Shown: positions 6,094 through 14,722, counted from the stretch's first letter. The stretch is 20,380 nt of DNA from Opitutia bacterium (GCA_018663485.1 JABJQI010000177.1:1-20380); one strand, 5' to 3'. Numbers and translations: made by a program. Notes: a model not told the origin generated them from the sequence alone.

Positions 6094-7326
6094 CTAACAG
6101 AAGAATTGTTTCATCCTATTCAGCGCAGCGACCAGCCGTTCGACATCTTCAAAATTATTATAGAATGCGAACGATGCGCGTGCCGTCGCAGGCACACCAA
6201 AACGCTTTAGCAGTGGTTGCGTGCAATGGTGCCCAGCTCGAATCGCAATACCCCCCGCATCGAGAAAAGTACCAATGTCGTGCGGGTGGATGTCATCGAT
6301 CAAAAAAGAGATCACAGAAGCCTTCTCAGGTGCTGTGCCAATAATCCGTAAGCCATCAATCGCAGTGAGTTGCTCGGTCGCAGCTTTCAATAGCTCGAGC
6401 TCATGTTGCAACGCCCCTGAACGATCCAATCCGTTTAAATAATCAAAAGCTGCGCCTAACCCAATTACACCTGCGATGTGTGGTGTGCCTGCTTCAAATT
6501 TACCTGGGATCTCCTTATATGTAGTGCCATCAAAATCAACTTTCTCGATCATATCGCCACCGCTTTGATACGGCGGTAGTTGCTCTAGCCACTCACGCTT
6601 GCCCCACAGCACGCCGATTCCTGTCGGACCACAGACCTTATGCCCTGAGAACACGAAAAAGTCACAGCCCAAATCCACCACGTCTACCGACATGTGCGGC
6701 GTTGACTGCGCGCCGTCGACCAGTACAGGTACCTTCAGTGCATGCGCATGCTCGATGATTTTTTTGACAGGATTGATGGTACCAAGCGAATTAGATACGT
6801 GCACCACTGAGACGAGCTTGGTCCTCTTTGATAGCAAAGCAATATAAGCTTCCATGTTAAGTACGCCATCATCATCAACGGGCACCACCTTCAACACCGC
6901 TCCCGTCTTCTGTGCCGCGATTTGCCACGGCACAATATTGGCATGATGCTCCATGTGCGTGATCAGAATTTCGTCGCCAGCTTGCAACACGGACTCAGTA
7001 AAGCCATGCGCAATCAGGTTAATGCCCTCGGTTGTACCGCTAGTAAAGATCACTTCGTCCGGATCTGTCGCGCCAATAAAAGTCGCCGCTTTGGCGCGAG
7101 TCGCCTCATACGTGTCCGTCGCCTGTTCGCTCAAGTAATGAACACCGCGATGGATATTAGAATTTTCCGCACGGTAGTAGCGGTCCACCGATTCGATGAC
7201 CGCAAGAGGCTTCTGCACAGTCGCCGCGCTGTCCAAATAGGTTAACGGTTTGCCGCGCACTTCGGTAGCGAGAATAGGGAAATCAGTCCGCACGCGGCGG
7301 TAATCAAAAGTCTGTACAACATTCAC
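6094..7326 (-). CDS. sufS: Cysteine desulfurase SufS (group II)
   Basis: This 410-residue PLP enzyme converts L-cysteine to alanine and an enzyme-bound persulfide. Signatures include YLDSAATVQKP (30-40), HRGVHYLSEQAT, FTSGTTEGINLIA (94-106), MEHHANIVPWQ (125-135), VDGAQSTPH, and SGHKVCGPTGIGVLWG (227-242), in which Lys230 should form the PLP Schiff base. RAGHHCTQPLL (363-373) carries the catalytic Cys368 in the short loop typical of group II. The RAGHHC motif and downstream sufU place it as SufS, with SufU the likely sulfur acceptor. The start is GTG at 7326, giving MNVVQTFDYRRVRTDFPIL. AGGTGAG lies 9 bases upstream as ribosome binding site and abuts one arm of an inverted repeat. A 47-base gap separates it from sufU. 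Confidence 0.95.
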   Translation of the reverse strand: MNVVQTFDYRRVRTDFPILATEVRGKPLTYLDSAATVQKPLAVIESVDRYYRAENSNIHRGVHYLSEQATDTYEATRAKAATFIGATDPDEVIFTSGTTEGINLIAHGFTESVLQAGDEILITHMEHHANIVPWQIAAQKTGAVLKVVPVDDDGVLNMEAYIALLSKRTKLVSVVHVSNSLGTINPVKKIIEHAHALKVPVLVDGAQSTPHMSVDVVDLGCDFFVFSGHKVCGPTGIGVLWGKREWLEQLPPYQSGGDMIEKVDFDGTTYKEIPGKFEAGTPHIAGVIGLGAAFDYLNGLDRSGALQHELELLKAATEQLTAIDGLRIIGTAPEKASVISFLIDDIHPHDIGTFLDAGGIAIRAGHHCTQPLLKRFGVPATARASFAFYNNFEDVERLVAALNRMKQFFC

Positions 7327-7339
7327 GACTCCAATCTCA

Positions 7340-7398
7340 CCTAATTGCGAAAGAATCTCAATTGAAATGCAAAGAAATATACAATTCTGGCAATTAGG
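7340..7398 (-). promoter_or_regulatory. Inverted repeat in the sufS leader that overlaps the ribosome binding site
   Basis: On the minus strand CCTAATTGC (7398-7390) and GCAATTAGG (7348-7340) are perfect 9-base inverted copies separated by 41 AT-rich bases. The second arm runs into AGGTGAG (7342-7336), the likely sufS ribosome binding site, 9 bases before the GTG start. It may be two half-sites of an operator or an mRNA stem that hides the binding site. The function is inferred. Confidence 0.45.
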
Positions 7399-7513
7399 CC
7401 GAGTCTATACCTGGTATCTTCATATTGATAGCAGAGTACATCGCGGTGCCGCTGGCAACTTCGCCCTTCGATGAGACGATGCCGTACTCAAATTGACCAG
7501 AATAAATACCCGA

Positions 7514-10288
7514 TCAACTCATCCCCTCGAGCGGGAATTCTAAGTTATATTGGTCAAGTGTTTCGTATAAGGAACTTTCAGCCATGCTGTAGAGCATCAG
7601 CTTACGTTCGGTAGAAGGCGGTGTGAGTGTTGCGAGCTTTAATTCTATTTCAATTTGAGTCATAATCTTTTGCAGCGCAATGGCGCCCATAGTTCCCGCC
7701 ATACCTCTGAGTGTGTGTAGGTGTAACTGAGTCGCTTGAATTTCATCCTTCAATATACCTCCTTTAATCCCCTGCAGTTGAATCAAGGAATCGGTACGGA
7801 AAATTTGCAGCAGCGTAACATATAAATCTCGTCCGCCACCCAATGCTTCGATCGCATGCGCAGTATCAATTGCCGTAGTTGCACTCTTGTTCTTCTGTTC
7901 GACCAACGAGGTCTCGGCTTTTAGCTGACTAACATTTGTATGGCGTTCAATGGTGGCCAGCAACTGCTCTAGCACAATGGGCTTACTGACATGGTCGACC
8001 ATACCGACTGCAATGCAGGCCTCGTGGTCTGCTGACAGGGCATTCGCAGTTAACGCTATAATAGGGACTGAATGCATTCTAGTATGTTGGCGGATTTGAC
8101 GGGTTGCCTCTAGGCCATCGATACCTGGCATCTGCATGTCCATTAGAATGGCATCAAACGGAACAATCGCTGCCAGCGCTCGCATTTTACCTTCAACACC
8201 ATTGGAAGCAATCGTCACTGTGGCCCCGTTTTTATGCAAAAGCTCTTTGGCGACTTGCTGATTCAGTAAGTTATCTTCTATCACCAGCAAGTGTAATCCC
8301 AGCAAGCGCTGAGTGCCCTGTAGCATGCTTTTGCATGGGCTGCACTCGGAAGACGCGGATGTCGCTATTGTGATCGCATCAGAGAGCATGCCAGTAGTGA
8401 TGGGCTTGACTAAGTGAGTATCGCAAACGCCATTGCCTTCTTTTGGGTTCATTCCTAACTCTTGTTGAGTGGTGACCATGATCACCGCGGGTGCGTCTTG
8501 CTGAGTTCCGAATAGATGGCGAATGCGCCGAGTGGTCTCTAGGCCATCCAGGCCTGGCATAATGCGGTCGACCAGCACTAACTGGTAGGCGGGAGTATTG
8601 GTCTGCTGAAGCATCTGCAGAGCCTGCTGGCCATTACTGGCGCAGTCGCACTCCAGGCCAATCGACCGGACCATTTTTTGTAGTGTTTCCCTCGCCAGAG
8701 CGTTGTCATCCACAACCAACACTCGCATCTGTGGCAGTGGGATCATCCGCTTAGATGTGGAGATACACTGCATGTGTAGGGTGAAGAAGAAACGGCTGCC
8801 CTTGCCCAGTTCGCTCTCCACTTGCAAAGTGCCCCCCATGAGTTCGACCAACTGTGTGCAAATGGCCAATCCTAAGCCGCTACCACCATAGCGACGAGAC
8901 GTAGATGACTCAGCCTGCTTAAAGTTAGAGAAAATGTGTTCTAGGTGTTCAGAGCTGATCCCGATGCCAGTATCCGTCACAGCAAACTCGACATCGAGCG
9001 TTTGCTCATTCTGGCGAATAACACGAGTGCTCAGTACCACCTCGCCCTGCTCTGTGAATTTGATCGAATTGCCAGCAAGATTGAGCAGTACCTGACGTAG
9101 ACGCATCGAATCGCCGATCAAATCGGTGGGCATCTTCGGATCGAAATCGTAAAGCATCTCGATTTCTTCTGTCTCTAGATTAGCTGACAGGATGTCGCTA
9201 AGATCACGCATGACGACATCGAACACAAAGCTTTTGGATTCCAATGACATTTCACCAGCTTCGACTTTAGAAACATCCAAAATATTGTTAATAATGGTCA
9301 TCAGTGATTCACTGGCGTTTTTCATTTTCCTGGTGTAGTCTTGCTGATGCGTAGTTAGATCAGTATGCTGCAGAAGTTTTAGCATCCCCAAGATCCCACT
9401 AATCGGCGTGCGAATCTCATGGCTCATATTGGCAAGGAATTCACTCTTTGCTTGATTGGCATTCTCGGCTTGAAGCTGTGCCTCATCTCGTTTGAACTTA
9501 GTCGCCTCTAGTGAGATCATCATCGCATTAAAAGTCTTCGCGAGATCTCCGACCTCGTCAGTGCGGCCCTCAACTAAGATTCGGGTACTGAAGTCGCCGT
9601 CGCAAATATTGCTCGCAATCTTCGAAATTTGCTTGAGTGGGTTTGCGATGTTCCTGGTGATGGTGTAGCCCATTGTTGTCAGCACGATCAAGGCACTCAG
9701 CGCACTCGTAACGATGATGCTTTCTGACTGTTGAATCAGCTCCTTTTCCCTTTCTACACTTGCCGCCAGCAATAAATCTTCTGCTAGATTCATCTGCTCC
9801 ACTTGGCTGCGGATTTGATTCATTATAGTCTGGGCTCGGCCAGAACGTACGATGGCAAAGGCAGCGTCAACGCCCTTTGTTTTCCGCACGTCAATAGTCT
9901 CCTCCAATACCGTAAACAAACTATCTATTGACCGCTTGAGAGAATTAAGAAGTTCTTTCCGGTTTACATCATACTGTGTTAAATCAACTAGAGCCGAAAA
10001 ATTTCCATCCATTTCTTTTTTCGCTCTATTAAACGGCTTTAGATATTGATTTTCGCCGGTAATTAGATGCATGCGTTGCCCCGTTTCGGCGTCCTTCAAG
10101 TCTGAGATTATCCTAGCCTGCGTGTTCAGTACCAAATGAGAATGGTGAAGTAAATCCCCTGTAATAGAAAGCTCAGACAGAAACGTGAAGATGTTGAGGC
10201 TAATTTGCACAATAAATAATAAGGCAAGAACGTATCCTCCCGCAATTTTCTTTCTTACGGTCAATTTTGGTCTTATTTTATTCAGCAT
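7514..10288 (-). CDS. CHASE3-HAMP hybrid sensor histidine kinase with two receivers and HPt
   Basis: A 924-residue membrane-bound multistep phosphorelay kinase. Domains in order: transmembrane segment about 15-37; extracytoplasmic CHASE3-like sensor about 40-190 (contains DLKDAETGQRMHLITG); transmembrane segment about 190-210; HAMP about 210-265; HisKA with FLANMSHEIRTP and phospho-acceptor His290; ATPase domain with N box NLAGNSIKFT (403-412), G1 DTGIGI (439-444) and G2 GSGLGLAI (469-476); receiver 1 (about 521-640; DD 527-528, Asp574, Lys628); receiver 2 (about 665-785; Asp717, Lys769); HPt (about 805-915) with His858 in HTLRGMAGTMGA. All relay residues are intact, so the protein should signal. 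No cognate output regulator is adjacent. Ligand unknown: CHASE3 sensors are diverse. It lies downstream of acs, but a terminator and its own promoter suggest separate transcription. Confidence 0.93.
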   Translation of the reverse strand: MLNKIRPKLTVRKKIAGGYVLALLFIVQISLNIFTFLSELSITGDLLHHSHLVLNTQARIISDLKDAETGQRMHLITGENQYLKPFNRAKKEMDGNFSALVDLTQYDVNRKELLNSLKRSIDSLFTVLEETIDVRKTKGVDAAFAIVRSGRAQTIMNQIRSQVEQMNLAEDLLLAASVEREKELIQQSESIIVTSALSALIVLTTMGYTITRNIANPLKQISKIASNICDGDFSTRILVEGRTDEVGDLAKTFNAMMISLEATKFKRDEAQLQAENANQAKSEFLANMSHEIRTPISGILGMLKLLQHTDLTTHQQDYTRKMKNASESLMTIINNILDVSKVEAGEMSLESKSFVFDVVMRDLSDILSANLETEEIEMLYDFDPKMPTDLIGDSMRLRQVLLNLAGNSIKFTEQGEVVLSTRVIRQNEQTLDVEFAVTDTGIGISSEHLEHIFSNFKQAESSTSRRYGGSGLGLAICTQLVELMGGTLQVESELGKGSRFFFTLHMQCISTSKRMIPLPQMRVLVVDDNALARETLQKMVRSIGLECDCASNGQQALQMLQQTNTPAYQLVLVDRIMPGLDGLETTRRIRHLFGTQQDAPAVIMVTTQQELGMNPKEGNGVCDTHLVKPITTGMLSDAITIATSASSECSPCKSMLQGTQRLLGLHLLVIEDNLLNQQVAKELLHKNGATVTIASNGVEGKMRALAAIVPFDAILMDMQMPGIDGLEATRQIRQHTRMHSVPIIALTANALSADHEACIAVGMVDHVSKPIVLEQLLATIERHTNVSQLKAETSLVEQKNKSATTAIDTAHAIEALGGGRDLYVTLLQIFRTDSLIQLQGIKGGILKDEIQATQLHLHTLRGMAGTMGAIALQKIMTQIEIELKLATLTPPSTERKLMLYSMAESSLYETLDQYNLEFPLEGMS

Positions 10289-10397
10289 CTTGGTTATCTG
10301 TATTGGTAATTTGCGCGGAAACCGGCAGAAATCTATTGCCTAGTTAGCCTATCCTATAAAGCCGTTATTACTTCACTTCTTCCAACATAGAGTGACA

Positions 10398-10425
10398 GAT
10401 ATATGAATAGCTAAATTGACGTCAA
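10398..10425 (-). promoter_or_regulatory. Candidate promoter of the histidine kinase gene
   Basis: On the minus strand TTGACG (10425-10420) and TATATC (10403-10398) are spaced by 16 bases, close to a sigma-70-type promoter, about 110 bases ahead of the kinase ATG. The -35 box lies inside an 18-base palindrome, which would let a bound regulator block polymerase. Confidence 0.45.
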
Positions 10426-10429
10426 TTTA
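10412..10429. promoter_or_regulatory. 18-base perfect palindrome upstream of kinase gene
   Basis: TAAATTGACGTCAATTTA is perfectly symmetric and sits in the 447-base gap between acs and the kinase, about 124 bases from the kinase start. It covers the candidate -35 box TTGACG. Such long, uninterrupted symmetry with an AT-rich edge and a GACGTC centre is typical of operators for dimeric regulators. The regulator is unknown. Confidence 0.5.
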
Positions 10430-10681
10430 TTTGTCATGTCAGGCATAGCAAATGCCCTTAAACCGACATCCACTAATGCAACAAAAGTCTTCAGTCATTA
10501 GCGGAAATTTTAGAATAACACGACAGGCCATTTTATTTGTGAAGAAACAGCTCTCTGACATTTACTTATCTGACTAAAACCAATACGAGAATAAAAGCAG
10601 ATCGCCCAAACCGTCCTATGTTGCAGTGAAGGAAAATGGCTCGCGCTCAACTTTAACCCTTTAGTAAATCAACAATGAACC

Positions 10682-10712
10682 AAAAAAGCCCTGCTAAAAC
10701 CTAGCAGGGCTT
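10682..10712 (-). terminator. Rho-independent terminator after acs
   Basis: Read on the minus strand, AAGCCCTGCTA (10712-10702) pairs with TAGCAGGGCTT (10696-10686) around a 5-base loop, giving an 11-bp stem followed by a run of six T (10687-10682). It starts 23 bases after the acs stop codon, and it argues that the kinase gene is not in the acs transcript. Confidence 0.9.
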
Positions 10713-10735
10713 GTTGGGTTTAAATCGAACAGAAG

Positions 10736-12706
10736 TTACTGATTCATTGCAATATACTGTGCTTGTAACGCCTCAACTACGCTAGGATCTGCGAGTGTCG
10801 TGGTATTGCCCAGTTCTTTACCCTCAGCGATGTCACGCAAAATACGGCGCATAATTTTACCGGAGCGCGTCTTCGGCAAATCGGACGAAAACAAGATGCG
10901 TTCAGGACGAGCAAATTTACCAATACTCTTGTCGATCATAGTGACGAGCTCCTTGCGCAAGTGATTATCATAATCACGGCCGTCAATCACTGTCACAAAA
11001 GCAATTAGGCCCTGCCCCTTAATCTCATGCGGCACACCAACCACCGCAGACTCTGCGACATCTGGATGCTCTACAAAGACACTCTCCAACTCAGCAGTGC
11101 CGATACGATGCCCCGAAACGTTGACCACGTCATCCACCCGACCAGTAATCCAGATGTAGCCATCTTTGTCGCGACGGGCGCCATCACCAGGGAAATAGTA
11201 TTGCCCACCCCACTTGCACCAGTACGCCTCCTTGAAGCGCTGCGGATCACCGTAAATCCCTCGTAACATCCCCGGCCATGGTTGCTTAATTGCTAAAATA
11301 CCTACATCGACCTCCTCGCCGTCATCGGTAAGAATTGCAGTATCGATGCCGAAAAAAGGTAGTGTCGCGCAGCCTGGCTTGGTTGGTGTCGCGCCTGGTA
11401 TCGGCGTTATCATGTGCCCACCAGTCTCCGTCTGCCACCACGTATCTACAATTGGACAACGTTCGCCTCCGATCATCTTGTGATACCAGATCCATGCTTC
11501 TGGATTGATTGGCTCACCCACAGTTCCAAGTAAGCGCAAAGAGGATAGATCATGATCGACAATCCATTTGTCACCCCACTTCATGAATGCACGAATAGCT
11601 GTCGGTGCAGTGTAGAAAATCGAAACTTTATATTTTTCTATAATCTCCCAGAAGCGTCCTTCATCTGGGTGATTGGGGGCACCTTCATACATCACCTGGG
11701 TCGCACCATTCTGCATGATGCCATATATGATGTATGTGTGACCAGTGATCCACCCAACATCCGCAGTACACCAGTACACATCGTCCGGCTTCAAATCGAA
11801 CACATACTTTGCGGTCAGATAACTGAACACCTGATAACCTGCAGTGGTGTGCATCACGCCCTTTGGTTTACCAGTGGTTCCGCTGGTATACAGCAAAAAC
11901 AGTAGATCCTCTGCTTCCATCTCTTCAGCAGGGCAATCCATACTCATGGTTGCGACCAATTCATGGTACCAACAATCACGGTCATCCTCCATCGGACAAT
12001 CAATTGGATGCGCGTCACCCCGCTGCACCACGATAACATCTTTAATACACTGACAATCCTCAATGCCCTCATCGACGATCTTCTTTAATTCTAAAATCTT
12101 GCCACGACGATAGCCACCATCCGCGGTGATCACCATTCGTGTCTCACTATCGAGCACCCGATCGCGAATGGCATCTGCAGAGAATCCCGCAAAAATAACT
12201 GAGTGCACCGCACCAATACGCGCACAAGCAAGCACAGATACCGCCAATTCAGGAATCATCGGCAAGTAAATCCCAATACGATCCCCTTTTTGTACACCCT
12301 TGGCTTTCATCGCATTGGCCAAGCGACAGACCTCTTCGTGCAACTGTGCATAGCTTATAGCACGTATGTCGCCTGGTTCGCCTTCCCAGTGGATTGCGAT
12401 TTTCTCCCCACGTCCTTCATTAATATGACGATCTAGACAGTTATAAGAAAGGTTGGTCCGACTGCCGTCAAACCACTTATAGCAAGGTGCTTCGGAAGCA
12501 TCGAGCACAGTATCCCACTTTTTAAACCAATGCAGATTATCAGCAGCCTCAGCCCAAAAGGCCTCGGGCTCCTTGATGCTCTTCTGGTACAGCGCAGTAT
12601 AGGATTCCATGCTGTTAATGTGGGCATTTTCTGAAAAAGCCGCCATTGGGGCAAATTTTCTATTCTCGTGCATTACAGATTCCATTGCAGAAGAGTCAGT
12701 CGACAT
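10736..12706 (-). CDS. acs: Acetyl-CoA synthetase (AMP-forming)
   Basis: This 656-residue enzyme activates acetate with ATP and CoA to acetyl-CoA through an acetyl-AMP intermediate. ANL-superfamily motifs are complete: YTSGTTGKPKG (273-283), GEPINPEAW (397-405), DTWWQTETGG (421-430; the Trp narrows the acyl pocket to acetate), GDGARRDKDGYIWITGRVDDVVNVSGHRIGTAE-type hinge region (507-539) and PKTRSGKIMRR (611-621). Lys617 is the catalytic lysine that is reversibly acetylated in Acs. Length agrees with E. coli Acs (652). The ATG at 12706 is the farthest in-frame start; internal Met codons at 8 and 12 are alternatives. It has a good sigma-70-type promoter and a short hairpin in its leader upstream, and a strong terminator downstream. 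It is divergent from the unknown gene at 12923. Confidence 0.97.
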   Translation of the reverse strand: MSTDSSAMESVMHENRKFAPMAAFSENAHINSMESYTALYQKSIKEPEAFWAEAADNLHWFKKWDTVLDASEAPCYKWFDGSRTNLSYNCLDRHINEGRGEKIAIHWEGEPGDIRAISYAQLHEEVCRLANAMKAKGVQKGDRIGIYLPMIPELAVSVLACARIGAVHSVIFAGFSADAIRDRVLDSETRMVITADGGYRRGKILELKKIVDEGIEDCQCIKDVIVVQRGDAHPIDCPMEDDRDCWYHELVATMSMDCPAEEMEAEDLLFLLYTSGTTGKPKGVMHTTAGYQVFSYLTAKYVFDLKPDDVYWCTADVGWITGHTYIIYGIMQNGATQVMYEGAPNHPDEGRFWEIIEKYKVSIFYTAPTAIRAFMKWGDKWIVDHDLSSLRLLGTVGEPINPEAWIWYHKMIGGERCPIVDTWWQTETGGHMITPIPGATPTKPGCATLPFFGIDTAILTDDGEEVDVGILAIKQPWPGMLRGIYGDPQRFKEAYWCKWGGQYYFPGDGARRDKDGYIWITGRVDDVVNVSGHRIGTAELESVFVEHPDVAESAVVGVPHEIKGQGLIAFVTVIDGRDYDNHLRKELVTMIDKSIGKFARPERILFSSDLPKTRSGKIMRRILRDIAEGKELGNTTTLADPSVVEALQAQYIAMNQ

Positions 12707-12737
12707 ACTGAGGTAATATTAAAGGTGAGGCTTACAG

Positions 12738-12753
12738 TGGCATTAAGATGCCA
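12738..12753. promoter_or_regulatory. Hairpin/palindrome in the acs leader
   Basis: TGGCAT-TAAG-ATGCCA has two perfect 6-base arms. It lies 31 bases upstream of the acs ATG, inside the predicted transcript leader. It could be an operator half-site pair or a small RNA stem. There is no T-tract and no sign of an attenuator. Confidence 0.3.
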
Positions 12754-12779
12754 TAATGATATAACTAACAAAGCTTTAC

Positions 12780-12808
12780 TATGTAATGAAACTTGAATGT
12801 GAGGTCAA
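12780..12808 (-). promoter_or_regulatory. Candidate sigma-70-type promoter of acs
   Basis: On the minus strand TTGACC (12808-12803) and TACATA (12785-12780) are separated by exactly 17 bases. This would start transcription around 12772, giving a leader of about 65 bases. A 12-base palindrome CTTTCGCGAAAG (12841-12852) lies 32 bases upstream of the -35 box and could be an activator or repressor site for either divergent gene. Confidence 0.5.
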
Positions 12809-12922
12809 TGACTTTCGCTTCAACAAAACGGATTTTCAGACTTTCGCGAAAGCTTATTGACAAGAACACCGAGGCTAAGCATCAAAACCAGCTCTTCGCG
12901 TTAATATGACGCCTTTCGATTA

Positions 12923-14698
12923 ATGGAAAATTTTGCAGATCAATGCCTCGATATGGCCCAGTCAATTCTGGGTCATAATCTCGAATCGATCAGCGAACAG
13001 GGCACTATATCCCCTGTTGCTGGTGAAAACAGTCGCCTCGACGAACCCGGACACGCCGCCCTTGCAATCGGTGAGTATTACCGTGCAACCAACGAGTCCA
13101 CTCTCGGCGATTACGATCTTGTTGATCTCGCAGCTCGTTGCGTCACTGCACAGGTTTTCACAGAGGACGTCCACGAAAACGGCTTGGCATATTCTGCGCT
13201 CGGCCTACTATCTTTCGGTCCAGCCAAGGATCGTAATCCTTTGTGGGAGCGCTTGCTCGACCCGACTCGTGAGCAACTCGACAAGCAATTGCTTGAACGT
13301 AGTGACTACGACAACCACTTTCAGAGTTTCAACATCGCCAAGGCAGTCACTCGCTTCAGTCTAGGCCTATCCAAGAAAGATGAGACTGGACGCCTAATTG
13401 ATCGCTTCCTTGAGCGCATTGAATCGACCTCTTCAGCTGGCTATTTCGATGATGCTAGTGGCGAAGAGGGCAAACTCAGCGGAGCATTTGATATTTATGG
13501 TGTTCATAGCTTTGTATTTATCCGCCAAGCACTTCAGCTTCACTCAAATCTTCACCTACGGGAGCGCAAGCTACCCAGCTTACGCACTTATTCGGAAAAA
13601 TACCTAAAAATGATTCCCGATCTTGTGCGCCAAGACGGCAGTGGGTTTGCTTACGGCCGCTCTCTCGGAGCATATGGACAGATGCACTGCATCAGTCTCG
13701 TTCTGCAAGCGCTCCGAGATGGGTGGATAGCGGACGACAAACGAGATCTCTACACAGACACTGTGCGTCGTTTGTTCATGAATTTCTTCGCGACTTATCT
13801 CGATCAGGAGCATGGCTACTTAGTTATACGCGACGATGAACGCGACACTGTGTCATACCACACCACACGTATGGCAAATTTCGATGCTGCGCGCTACCTT
13901 TGCCAATGGGCACGTCTCGCACGTGCAACCAAAGGCAACGCCGCGCCGTCCAAGCCAGTTGCACCGCGCAAGGTAGCTCGCTTTATTAGCTTCGATAAAT
14001 CGCATAAAAAAGAACAAGGTCTGTTCGTTTATCAAGACCCTGATTCCGGTTTAGCATTGCAATTGCCACTGATCGCTTCTGGCGAGCAGGGCAAAGGCAC
14101 GTCCGACTACCTCGCTTTCCCCCACTCACCAGGTATCTTCGACTGGCCGGTTCACAAGTATTTGCCAATCATGGTGCCGGAACTGACCTTTGGCGATCAT
14201 GTCATAGTACCCTCCTTTTATGCTAAGAACTGCACCACTGCAATGGGTTTGCGCAATGCGTTAACCTTTAAATATGACCAACCAGAGCTCATTACCACTG
14301 ACGAAAAAATCGTCCCCGGTCTAGGTAGCTGCAAGGTTATGTGGTCATTCAAGGGCGGTTCTATCTCCTGCGAATTTTGCTTTACCGTTAAACAGCAAGT
14401 GCAACTTGATCGGATGCGCTACGTCCTCGCGATCGCAGCACCGCACAGTCGTTATCGCGTCGCCACCTCTTTTACACTTGGTGAAGAGGGTCATCGCACC
14501 AATGTGGTGAAGGATGATTTCCAAGCAGAATGGAAGGAACTCGATGTTGTTTCCGAAGATCCTGACTACCGCACTTACTATGGCAACATGCACTACCTGC
14601 AAATCCTTGAGCGAGATCATCCATTAATTATGCGCCCTGGTATACAGTATCGCCTCGCACTCTCGTTTGAGCCTGACGTGACGTTTGCTGAGGAGTAA
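12923..14698 (+). CDS. Unrecognised 591-residue cytosolic protein
   Basis: I do not recognise a family with confidence. The ATG start gives MENFADQCLDMAQSIL, with no signal peptide and no membrane segment. The N-terminal two thirds (about 1-335) look all-helical with repeated Tyr/Trp/Arg/His-rich helices, including GSGFAYGRSLGAYGQMHCISLVLQAL and HTTRMANFDAARYLCQWARL. This resembles an (alpha/alpha) toroid as in DUF2264-like or heparinase/lyase-type proteins. The rest (about 350-591) appears beta-rich, as in the sandwich that follows such toroids (GLFVYQDPDSGLALQLPL, YRVATSFTLGEEG). A carbohydrate-active role is possible but is inference from overall texture. Its codon use matches neighbouring genes. 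It is divergent from acs and ends at a strong terminator, so it is probably a single-gene unit. Confidence 0.8.
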   Translation: MENFADQCLDMAQSILGHNLESISEQGTISPVAGENSRLDEPGHAALAIGEYYRATNESTLGDYDLVDLAARCVTAQVFTEDVHENGLAYSALGLLSFGPAKDRNPLWERLLDPTREQLDKQLLERSDYDNHFQSFNIAKAVTRFSLGLSKKDETGRLIDRFLERIESTSSAGYFDDASGEEGKLSGAFDIYGVHSFVFIRQALQLHSNLHLRERKLPSLRTYSEKYLKMIPDLVRQDGSGFAYGRSLGAYGQMHCISLVLQALRDGWIADDKRDLYTDTVRRLFMNFFATYLDQEHGYLVIRDDERDTVSYHTTRMANFDAARYLCQWARLARATKGNAAPSKPVAPRKVARFISFDKSHKKEQGLFVYQDPDSGLALQLPLIASGEQGKGTSDYLAFPHSPGIFDWPVHKYLPIMVPELTFGDHVIVPSFYAKNCTTAMGLRNALTFKYDQPELITTDEKIVPGLGSCKVMWSFKGGSISCEFCFTVKQQVQLDRMRYVLAIAAPHSRYRVATSFTLGEEGHRTNVVKDDFQAEWKELDVVSEDPDYRTYYGNMHYLQILERDHPLIMRPGIQYRLALSFEPDVTFAEE

Positions 14699-14722
14699 GA
14701 CCTCGCTACCAACTCTTTTCAT

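Larger units (their letters stand above)
10289..10735. other. Gap between acs and kinase gene
   Basis: This 447-base gap holds no credible gene. Its left part carries the kinase promoter candidate and the 18-base palindrome, and its right end carries the acs terminator. The middle (about 10440-10680) is AT-rich, and I see nothing specific in it. Confidence 0.5.
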
